A stretch of DNA of 64,000 nt from Streptomyces phaeofaciens (GTDB taxonomy: Bacteria > Actinomycetota > Actinomycetes > Streptomycetales > Streptomycetaceae): positions 169,966 to 233,965 of the forward strand of contig NZ_BMSA01000015.1 in the NCBI RefSeq assembly GCF_014648915.1. The letters are read 5' to 3'. Positions 52,009 to 59,505 of the stretch are shown in pieces. Made by a program: the position numbers and the translations under genes. The notes under the pieces are model-generated. The model worked only from the letters and a program-made list of their open reading frames with translations, was not told where the DNA came from and did no database searches. The first letter of the stretch is position 1. Every line of letters starts with the position of its first letter.

Positions 52009-52835
52009 CGCGGCACCGCCTGCGGGTCGCCGTCGTCGGCCGGCGGCAGAGCGGGACCGGGCACGGACGGACCGGAACCGGGACCGGTATCGGTATCGGG
52101 CAGGGCCGGTCCGGAACCGGGCAGCGCGGCCGCCCAGAGGGCTTCGAACCGGCCCAGCCAGTACGCGTACCAGTGCGGCGAGGTCCGCCGGTCGAGGAAG
52201 AGGTGCATGCGTTCGTTGATGGTGCCGTCGCCGAAGCCGTGGAACTCCACGACGAGTTTCCCGTCGGGGCTGTCGCCGTCGACGACGAGCAGACTGAAGC
52301 CGGGGTTGAAGGGCAGCCGCCGGCACGCGAAGCCGGGCTCCCCCTCCAGCCGGCGCAGGGCGCCGAGCGCGCTCTGGAGCGCGGCGCCGAGATCGAGGTT
52401 GTCGTCGAGCTGCGCGGCCGCGTGGGCGACGGTCCGCGGCGCCGGGTCGAGCAGCACGAAGCGGACGGTGCCGCCGCGCCGGAGGATCTGCCGGCGCAGG
52501 TCCTCGGCGCCGGCCAGCACATTGATCGCGGTGGGTCCGTAGACCCGCAGGTCGCGGGCGCCGTCGAGGAGCAGGGACAGCGGGCCGAGGTCCTCCCGGC
52601 GGCGCAGCACCTCGTCGGGCGAGGCGGGCGGCGGCTCGGGCGGCGCGGCCGTCCGGAAGACCAGCAGCGCCAGGGCGCCCACGGTGAACTGGGCCATGCC
52701 GCGGGTGCCGACCAGGTCGAACAGACCCAGTCCGACCAGGGCGGCGCCCAGGAGGAAGAACACGTACGCCTCGATGTGCCGGCCGTGACGGATGTCGTCC
52801 ACGACGCGGTCGACGCGTCGACGCAGGGAGTCCAC
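52005..52835 (-). CDS. Two-TM membrane protein with PLD-like/DUF5919-like cytoplasmic domain
   Basis: 276 residues, GTG start. TM segments at about 22-41 and 46-61 are followed by a linker and a soluble domain with VYGPTAINVLAGAEDLRRQI, TVRFVLLDP, FNPGFSLLVVD and VVEFHGFGDGTINERMHLFL. This pattern resembles an uncharacterised domain near phospholipase D folds, but no HKD motif is present, so I make no enzymatic claim. The last 45 residues are Pro/Gly/Asp rich. As first gene of the operon and coupled to SIR2, it is a plausible membrane sensor or anchor. Confidence 0.75.
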   Translation of the reverse strand: MDSLRRRVDRVVDDIRHGRHIEAYVFFLLGAALVGLGLFDLVGTRGMAQFTVGALALLVFRTAAPPEPPPASPDEVLRRREDLGPLSLLLDGARDLRVYGPTAINVLAGAEDLRRQILRRGGTVRFVLLDPAPRTVAHAAAQLDDNLDLGAALQSALGALRRLEGEPGFACRRLPFNPGFSLLVVDGDSPDGKLVVEFHGFGDGTINERMHLFLDRRTSPHWYAYWLGRFEALWAAALPGSGPALPDTDTGPGSGPSVPGPALPPADDGDPQAVPR

Positions 52836-53043
52836 TCGCGTGCTCTCTTTCGCTCGTGCCGTGTTTCGGCGGTGCCGTGCCCGGGGCGGGCCCGCACCAG
52901 GGGTGACCGTCCCGACTGAAGCGGCCCGCGCCGGGCGGCGACAAGGCGTGTTCGTGTCCGATTCGGATCTCGCTGTATCCGGGGTGCGGCGGAGCGGGTT
53001 TCGCTAGTCTCCGGGCGGTGGCCCGGAAGCCGAGGAGACGTGG
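52836..53043. promoter_or_regulatory. Divergent promoter region of the SIR2 operon and the XRE-like regulator
   Basis: 208 bp. On the plus strand TAGTCT (53005-53010) is a good -10 for the regulator gene, with no clear -35, so activator dependence is possible. On the minus strand I see no strong promoter. The arrangement makes the regulator the obvious candidate to control the six-gene operon. Confidence 0.45.
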
Positions 53044-54588
53044 ATGGCGCGGTGGCGGGGCGCCGGTTCGGGTACGCCCGACGGCATCGACCTGTGTCTG
53101 ACGGCCCTGCACCAGCGCGGTGTCTCCGGGACGGTGGCCGTGGTGCACGTGTTCCGCGCGGCGAACCCCGAGTACCCGTGGTCCGACTCCCTGGTCAGGT
53201 CCATGCTGAACGGCGCCCGTGAGCCCAAGCCGGACTTCGTCCATCTGCTGGCCCGGCTCGCCGAGGTGCCGGTGACGCAGGTGTTCGCGCAACTGGGCTG
53301 GTTACCGCCCGAGGAGGCGTCCGCGCCGAACGTGCCGCAGCTGATGCGGCAGTTCCGTACCGGCATCACGGCGGCCGGCCGGCTAGCCGCGGACGTGGAG
53401 GAGCCCTGGTTCGACCGGGCGCCGGCGGCGGCCGCGGCGGCGGTCCTCGCCAGTGAGCACGGTGCCCGCCGGTTCACGGTGTCGCTGTCCGCGGTGGAGT
53501 CGGGCGGCCGCTATCCGGCGGCGCTCATGGACGTGGCCGAGTTCCGGCTGCGCGCCGGTGCCGAACCGCTGCCGCTGGACCGGGCCGTCGACCTCGCCGA
53601 CGGCGGCCCGTTGCGCGAGGCGCTGGCCATGGCGCGGCGCGCGGAGGCGAGCGGGGATCCCGGCTACTGGGCGGTGCGGCTGGAGCTGACCGCGCTGACC
53701 CACCGGGCCCTGCGGCCCCGCGGCGAGTACAGCTGGCAGGGCCAGCCGGGCAGCCGGGTCTGGCTGGACGCCGGCGACGGCCACCGGCCGCGTCAGCTGC
53801 TGGTGCAGGACCGGATCGCGGGGCTGCGCCGGGAGCCGGTGCCGGCCGTGGCCGCGCGCTGGGCGGAGCGGGGCGTGGCGCCGATCGTGGTGATCGGCCA
53901 CCGTCCGCTGGCCGGCGGGGCCGCCGCGCTGCTCGCGGAGGCGCTGGGGCTTCAGTACGTCCTGCCGCGCTCGGGCGAGGAGATCGTGGACGGGCTGTTC
54001 GTGCCGGTGCTGCGCACCCCGGTGCAGGGCCGGGTGGACGCGTGGCTGTCGATCGTCCGGCATCTGCGCAGCCGGGCGGCGGACGGGGACCCGTGGCCCG
54101 CGATCGTCCTGACGCGCCCCTATGTGTTCGCGGAGCAGGACGACGACGGGGAGTCGGTGCTGCGCGAACTGCGGCGGCTGCCGGCCCATGTGGTGTGTGT
54201 GCGGCCCGCCGTCGGGATGCTGCGCTGGTGGGCGGAGCGGCGCGCGGGCGCGGGTCCGGGCGACGGTTTCGACGCGGCGGCGTGGGTGGAGCGCGAGCTG
54301 GGTGTGTACGAGCGGATCGAGCGGGCGCTCGGTGAACGGCAGGCGCGGCGGACGACGCTGATCCGGGTGCCGGAGCCGGACGGCCCGTTGCCGGCGCTCG
54401 GCCGGGGCTGGCCGGACGCGGTCGCCGATCTCCAGCCGCGGCTGGCCTGGGCGGTGCTCGGCGCGCTGGACCGGACGGTCAACCGCGGGGGCCCGAAGCT
54501 CTCCGGACTGCTGCGGCCGGGGTTGCTGGCGGAGTGGGCGCCCACTCTCGCCGAGGACCCGGGGGTGTCCGCGCTGTCACCGCACTGA
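53044..54588 (+). CDS. XRE-like HTH protein with unknown C-terminal domain; contains a TTA codon
   Basis: 514 residues, ATG with GAGGAGA 6 nt upstream. An N-terminal helical HTH about 10-90 (WSDSLVRSMLNGAREPKPDF, then VTQVFAQLGWLPP) is typical of Streptomyces XRE-like regulators. The remaining 400 residues have alpha/beta character (VAPIVVIGHRP, WPAIVLTRPYVFA, VVCVRPAVGM) and no motif I recognise. Codon 87 is TTA (53302-53304), so translation should depend on the bldA tRNA. It diverges from the SIR2 operon. Confidence 0.78.
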   Translation: MARWRGAGSGTPDGIDLCLTALHQRGVSGTVAVVHVFRAANPEYPWSDSLVRSMLNGAREPKPDFVHLLARLAEVPVTQVFAQLGWLPPEEASAPNVPQLMRQFRTGITAAGRLAADVEEPWFDRAPAAAAAAVLASEHGARRFTVSLSAVESGGRYPAALMDVAEFRLRAGAEPLPLDRAVDLADGGPLREALAMARRAEASGDPGYWAVRLELTALTHRALRPRGEYSWQGQPGSRVWLDAGDGHRPRQLLVQDRIAGLRREPVPAVAARWAERGVAPIVVIGHRPLAGGAAALLAEALGLQYVLPRSGEEIVDGLFVPVLRTPVQGRVDAWLSIVRHLRSRAADGDPWPAIVLTRPYVFAEQDDDGESVLRELRRLPAHVVCVRPAVGMLRWWAERRAGAGPGDGFDAAAWVERELGVYERIERALGERQARRTTLIRVPEPDGPLPALGRGWPDAVADLQPRLAWAVLGALDRTVNRGGPKLSGLLRPGLLAEWAPTLAEDPGVSALSPH

Positions 54589-54614
54589 GCGGGGCGCGGC
54601 GGGCGGTCCGGACG

Positions 54615-54720
54615 GTGCCGGCGGTCCGGCAGGGGCCGAAGACCCGGGACGTGCCGGCGTTACGGCAGCGGCCGAAGGCCCGGGACGTGCCGGCGGTCCG
54701 GCAGCGGCCTTGAGCCCGGG
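54615..54720. repeat. 36-bp tandem repeat, three imperfect copies
   Basis: Copies start at 54615, 54651 and 54687, each beginning GTGCCGGCG and carrying GGCAG and CCCGGGA. The unit length is a multiple of three, but neither strand gives a supported reading frame. It lies between the XRE-like gene and the 19-residue ORF and could serve as transcription end or binding array. Confidence 0.65.
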
Positions 54721-54733
54721 ATGGGCCGGCCGC

Positions 54734-54793
54734 TCAGACGATGTCGTCGGGCTCCTCCGGATCGGTGGCGCCGGCGGCGTACGCAGCGTCCAT
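54734..54793 (-). CDS. Candidate 19-residue peptide with a strong ribosome binding site
   Basis: ATG at 54793 to TGA at 54734, encoding MDAAYAAGATDPEEPDDIV. GGGAGGGG precedes the ATG by 6 nt, a stronger site than most genes in the window have. The peptide is acidic (six Asp/Glu, net charge about -6) and lacks Cys and Lys. No modification enzymes of known RiPP classes are adjacent. It could be a regulatory or antitoxin-like peptide, a precursor, or a leader ORF. Confidence 0.45.
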   Translation of the reverse strand: MDAAYAAGATDPEEPDDIV

Positions 54794-55037
54794 GGGCTTC
54801 CCCTCCCTTCGGTTCCCGGTGGTGCGTCGGTGACGGGGGCACGGCGCCGGATGGCCGCCCGGCGGTGGCTCCCCTCGGTGCCGGGCGGCGCGGCGGCCCC
54901 CGGAACGAGCAAGCCATGCGGGAACGGCGGGTGACAGCCTGTTGCCCAATGCCCGGACGAGCCCCGACAGTGGTCGGACAAAGCCGGACAGGCCACGACA
55001 GGGCCTGCCACCGGCACACATACCGGTGGGGGGACGG

Positions 55038-58000
55038 ATGCCCGAGGGATCCAGCAGGCACCATCGACGTCATGAGGACTCCGGCCCGAGGGCGATCGCC
55101 TCGGTCACGGACTTCGCCCATCAGCTGACGCAGGTCCGCCTGCGGGCGGGGCTCACGGTCCGCGAGGTGGCACGGGCGGTGCGGGTCGCGCCGAGCACGG
55201 CCGGGGACTACTTCTCGGGCCGCCATCTGCCTCCGGTGCGGGCACCGCAGCTGCTCACCGCCATCCTCACGGTGTGCGGCATCGACGCCCCCGACGCGCT
55301 GGAGCAGTGGCACGAGGCGCTGGTGCGGGTGCGGATGGCGCCGGGGCGGCCGCCGGCCGGAGCGGTCGCCCCGTACCGGGGCCTGCGGGTCTTCGAGGAG
55401 GAGCACGCGGACTGGTTCTTCGGGCGGGAGGAGCTGACGGGCACGCTCACCGGTCGGTTACGGTCGCTCGCCGCCTCCGGCGGCGGGCTGCTCGCCGTGG
55501 TCGGGCCCTCGGGTTCCGGCAAGTCCTCGCTGCTGCGGGCCGGGCTGCTCCCGGCGGTGCGCGGCGGCGCGCTCGACCATCCCGCGGGGGCCCGGCCGCC
55601 CGTGGTGCTGATGACGCCGGGCCGCACTCCGGCGGACGAACTGGCCACCCGGCTGCGGGCGGTGGACTCCGCGCCGCCCCTGGTGGTGGTCGACCAGTTC
55701 GAGGGGCTGTTCACCATGTGCCCCGAGCCGGCCGCGCGGACCCGTTTCACCGACGCGCTGGGCCGGCTGCGGCCCGGTCTGGTGGTCATCGGGCTGCGGG
55801 CCGACTTCTACGCGCAGGCCCTGCGGTTCCCGCTGCTGGCCGAGGCCCTGGAGAACCACCAGCTGGTGGTCGGCCCGCTGACCCGCGACGAGATGCACCG
55901 GGCCATCACCGGTCCGGCCCGCAAGGCCGGCCTGGAGATCGAGAGTGGCCTGGTGGAGCTGCTGCTCAGGGACCTCGCCCCGCGCACCGTGCCCGGCGGC
56001 ACCGACGGCGGCGGTCCCGCCCACGGTCCGGGCGCCCTGCCTCTGCTCTCCCACGCCCTGCACGCCACCTGGCAGCGGGCCCCCCGGGGCCGGCTCACCG
56101 TCGAGGCCTACCGGGACAGCGGCGGTATCCACGACGCCGTGGCGCACACCGCCGAGGCCGTGTTCGCCGAACTCTCCGACGTGCAGCGGGACGTCGCACG
56201 GCTGATCTTCCTGCGGCTGGTGCATGTCACCGACGACACCCTGGCCGCCCGGCGCCGGGTGCCGCTGGGCGAGCTGCTCGACCCGGCGGACGGGGAGCAG
56301 GCGGCGGAGCCGACGGCCGTGCTGGCCGCGTACGTCGAGCAGCGGCTGATCACCGCCGGGCAGGACGCGGTGGAGATCTCCCACGAGTCGCTGCTCACGG
56401 CGTGGCCGCGGCTCCAGGAGTGGATCGGCGCCGACCGGGACGGGCTGCGGATCCACCGCCGGCTGACCGAGGCGGCGCGCGGCTGGAAGGAGTCCGGGCG
56501 CGACCCGGGGCTGCTGCTGCGCGGCACGGCCCTCGCGCTGACCGGCGAGTGGGCGGCCGACGCGGCGCACCGGGACGCCGTCAACGCCGACGAGCGGGCC
56601 TTCGTCGAGGCGTCGTCGCGGCACGAGGAGCAGGAGCGGCGGGCGGCGCGGAACCGGACGCGCAGGCTGTACCAGCTGCTGAGCGCCGCGCTGGCCCTGC
56701 TGCTCGTGGCCTGCGGTCTGGCGCTGTACGCGCAGACCCAGCGGGACCGGGCGGACCGGGCCCGGACCGAGGCGGAGTCGCGGCAGCTGGCGGCCGAGGC
56801 GGGCCGGGTCGGGGCCCACGATCCGTCCGTCAGCGCCCAGTTGGCGCTGGGCGCGTACCGGACGGCCCGGACGCAGGAGGCGCGGGCGCGCCTGATGGAC
56901 TCCTCGGCGGCGCCGTCGGCCACCCGGCTGACCGGGTTCACCGGGCTGGTGCAGTCGGTGGCGGTGGACAGCGGGCGCCGGCTGCTGGCGGCGGGTTCGT
57001 CGGACGGCACGGTGCGGCTGTGGAGCACCACCGACCGCACCCGGCCGCAGCGGCTGACCCGGCTGCGGGTGTCGAAGCGGCTGGCGGTGTTCGCGGTCGC
57101 GCTGAGCCCGGACGGGCACACGCTGGTGGTGGGCGGCGGCCTGGGGCTGCTGCACCGGTGGGACGTCTCGGACCCGCGGCGGCCGAGCCCGCTGCCCGAT
57201 CTGCCGGGCAGCCCGGACGCCACCGTGTACGCGCTGGCGTTCGCCCCGGACGGCCGGGGTCTGGCCGTGGCGGGCGCGGACCGCACGGTACGGCTGTGGG
57301 CGGACGGGACGTCGGCGGGCGCCGGGGCGCCGGTGGTGTTCCGGGGCGGCGAGGGTTTCCAGCAGGCGGTGGCCTTCAGCCCGGACGGTTCGCTTGTCGC
57401 GGCGGCGAGCCAGGACGGCCGGGCCCGGCTGTGGCGCACGCGGGGTGCCGGCCGGGAGGTTGCGGTGGCCACGCTGGGCGGGTTCGAGGGGGCGGCGCTC
57501 GGGGTGGCGTTCAGCCCGGACGGCCGGCAGCTCGCGGTGTGCAGCCAGGACCGCACCACCCGGTTGTGGGACGTCTCGGACCCGGAGCGGCCGAAGTCCG
57601 CGGGTTCGCCCGGCGGGAAGGCGACGAGCTGGGTCAACGCGCTGGCCTACGGCCCGGACGGCGACGCGCTCGCGATCGGCGGGAGCGACGACGCGGTGCG
57701 GATGTGGGACCGGGGCGCCGGTCATGTGACGGCGACCCTGCCGCATCCGGGGGCGGTCACCTCCGTGCTCTGGTTCGACCGGCGGACCCTGGTGACCGGC
57801 TGCGCGGACGGCGTGCTGCGGCTGTGGTCCCTGCCCTCTCCGGTGCTGACGTCGGAGCAGGGGGTGAACGCCCTCGCGTACAGCCCCGACAGCCGGCTGC
57901 TGGCGGTGGGCACGCTGGAGCTCAGGCTGTGGGACCTGGTGCGGCACGAGCCGGTCGGCGAGCCGTGGAAGCCCGGGGACGACGCGTTCGTGCAGTCGGT

Positions 58001-58862
58001 GGCGTTCTCGCCGCGCGGCAGGGTGCTCGCGGTCGGCTACAGCGACGCGATGGTGCGGCTGATGTCCTACACGCCCACCGGTGAACTCACCCCGCTCGGG
58101 GGGCCGTTCCGGGTGGCGAAGAGCGGCACGGTGGAGTCGCTGGCCTTCAACCGGGCCGGCACGGTCCTGGCCTCGGGCGCCGACGACGCGACCGTACGGC
58201 TGTGGGACACCTCCCGGCCCGGCCGGGTCCGGGCGCTGGGGACGCTCGCGGGGGCCACGGACGCGGTGCTGTCGGTGTCCTTCAGCCCGGACGGGCGGCA
58301 TGTGGCGGCCGGCAGCATCGACCGCGCCGTGCGGGTGTGGGCGGTGGACGGGACGGGGAAGCGGCCGCTGGTGACCCTGGACGGGCCGACCGGGTATGTG
58401 TGGTCGGTGGCGTTCAGCCCCGACGGGCGGCTGCTGGCGGCCGGCAGCGCGGACCGCACGGTGCGGATGTGGGACGTGGGCGACATGGGCCGTCCGGTGC
58501 GGGTGGGCCCGGAGCTGACGGGCTTCACCAGCTATGTGTACTCGGTCGCGTTCAGCCCGGACGGCGCCACGCTGGCGGCCGGCAGCACCGATTCCACGGT
58601 GTGGCTGTTCGACGTCACCGAGCCCCGCTCGCCCGATCTGCGGGCGGTGCTGACGGCCGCCTCCGGGCATGTGTACGCGGTCGCCTTCAGTCCGGACGGC
58701 TCGACGCTGGCGGCGGGCGGCGAGGACCACACCGTACGGCTGTGGACCACCGACACGGACGCGATCGCCCGTCGGCTGTGCGAGACCCGCGGGGATCCGC
58801 TCACGGCGTCGGAGTGGAGCCGGTTCCTGCCGTCGCTGACGGGTGCGCCGACCTGCGCGTGA
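55038..58862 (+). CDS. XRE-HTH / nSTAND1 / WD40 protein; contains a TTA codon
   Basis: 1274 residues from ATG 55038 (GGTGGGGGG upstream; an earlier ATG at 54942 has no good site). Domains in order: XRE HTH about 20-85 (LTVREVARAVRVAPSTAGDY); nSTAND1 NTPase from about 105 with Walker A GPSGSGKS (156-163) and LVVVDQFEGLF; one TM segment near 550-570; then 14 WD40 repeats (about 635-1255), enough for two seven-blade propellers. Codon 141 is TTA (55458-55460). Such STAND-WD40 proteins sense ligands and oligomerise; regulatory and anti-phage roles are both known in the class. Confidence 0.9.
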   Translation: MPEGSSRHHRRHEDSGPRAIASVTDFAHQLTQVRLRAGLTVREVARAVRVAPSTAGDYFSGRHLPPVRAPQLLTAILTVCGIDAPDALEQWHEALVRVRMAPGRPPAGAVAPYRGLRVFEEEHADWFFGREELTGTLTGRLRSLAASGGGLLAVVGPSGSGKSSLLRAGLLPAVRGGALDHPAGARPPVVLMTPGRTPADELATRLRAVDSAPPLVVVDQFEGLFTMCPEPAARTRFTDALGRLRPGLVVIGLRADFYAQALRFPLLAEALENHQLVVGPLTRDEMHRAITGPARKAGLEIESGLVELLLRDLAPRTVPGGTDGGGPAHGPGALPLLSHALHATWQRAPRGRLTVEAYRDSGGIHDAVAHTAEAVFAELSDVQRDVARLIFLRLVHVTDDTLAARRRVPLGELLDPADGEQAAEPTAVLAAYVEQRLITAGQDAVEISHESLLTAWPRLQEWIGADRDGLRIHRRLTEAARGWKESGRDPGLLLRGTALALTGEWAADAAHRDAVNADERAFVEASSRHEEQERRAARNRTRRLYQLLSAALALLLVACGLALYAQTQRDRADRARTEAESRQLAAEAGRVGAHDPSVSAQLALGAYRTARTQEARARLMDSSAAPSATRLTGFTGLVQSVAVDSGRRLLAAGSSDGTVRLWSTTDRTRPQRLTRLRVSKRLAVFAVALSPDGHTLVVGGGLGLLHRWDVSDPRRPSPLPDLPGSPDATVYALAFAPDGRGLAVAGADRTVRLWADGTSAGAGAPVVFRGGEGFQQAVAFSPDGSLVAAASQDGRARLWRTRGAGREVAVATLGGFEGAALGVAFSPDGRQLAVCSQDRTTRLWDVSDPERPKSAGSPGGKATSWVNALAYGPDGDALAIGGSDDAVRMWDRGAGHVTATLPHPGAVTSVLWFDRRTLVTGCADGVLRLWSLPSPVLTSEQGVNALAYSPDSRLLAVGTLELRLWDLVRHEPVGEPWKPGDDAFVQSVAFSPRGRVLAVGYSDAMVRLMSYTPTGELTPLGGPFRVAKSGTVESLAFNRAGTVLASGADDATVRLWDTSRPGRVRALGTLAGATDAVLSVSFSPDGRHVAAGSIDRAVRVWAVDGTGKRPLVTLDGPTGYVWSVAFSPDGRLLAAGSADRTVRMWDVGDMGRPVRVGPELTGFTSYVYSVAFSPDGATLAAGSTDSTVWLFDVTEPRSPDLRAVLTAASGHVYAVAFSPDGSTLAAGGEDHTVRLWTTDTDAIARRLCETRGDPLTASEWSRFLPSLTGAPTCA

Positions 58863-58866
58863 GCCG

Positions 58867-59478
58867 TCAGTCCGGGGATCCGTCGGGGGCCTGGACCAGT
58901 CCCGCGATGTGCGCCGTCACCGTCTCCAGGATGTCCTTCCAGGCCGCCGCGTCCCCGAGCACCAGGTAGTTGAGGGTCAGCCCGTCCGTCATGGCGGCCA
59001 GATAGCGGGCGAGGACGGAGACGGGGATCCGCAGCCGGCGGTCCATGTCGTGGCAGAGCTGTTCGATCAGTTCGGCGTAGGCGTCGCCGTACAGCTCGTA
59101 CTGGCGGCGGGCCAGGTGCTCGAACCCGGGCTGGCGCAGGGCGTACTGGGTGAGTTCGTAGGTGAGCATGTGCTCGTCGGGGTGGGCGCGGACGTGGTCC
59201 CAGTACGCCTGGAACGCGGCCGCGACGGTCTCCTCCAGGGTGGCCCTGGGGCGCAGGGCGCCCCGCACCACCGTCACCGAGTGGTCGGTGAGGGCGGTGA
59301 TCACGGACTCGACGAGGGCCTGTTTGGAGTCGAAGCAGTAGTGGAAGACGCTCAGGGACACGCCGGCCTCGGCGGCGATGGACCGGGTCGTCGTCTTCGC
59401 GACGCCGTCCCGGGCCATCGCCCTGATCGCGGCCTCCGTCAGCTGCCGGCGTCGTTCGGCCGACGGCATGCGTGCCAT
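58867..59478 (-). CDS. TetR-family regulator
   Basis: 203 residues. HTH at about 10-55 (TTTRSIAAEAGVSLSVFHYC), then a BetI-like helical ligand domain. It is convergent with the WD40 gene (4 bp apart) and lies 27 bp after the secreted metalloenzyme gene, so it is probably co-transcribed with it. A perfect TetR-style palindrome occurs at 61762-61777 in the promoter region upstream of that operon, and this protein is the nearest candidate to bind it. Confidence 0.9.
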   Translation of the reverse strand: MARMPSAERRRQLTEAAIRAMARDGVAKTTTRSIAAEAGVSLSVFHYCFDSKQALVESVITALTDHSVTVVRGALRPRATLEETVAAAFQAYWDHVRAHPDEHMLTYELTQYALRQPGFEHLARRQYELYGDAYAELIEQLCHDMDRRLRIPVSVLARYLAAMTDGLTLNYLVLGDAAAWKDILETVTAHIAGLVQAPDGSPD

Positions 59479-59505
59479 GGGTGTCCTCGCTGCTCGTGCC
59501 GGTGG

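Noticed and set aside
53044..58862. Prophage or integrative element
   Set aside because: No integrase, tRNA attachment site, direct repeats at borders or structural genes were seen.
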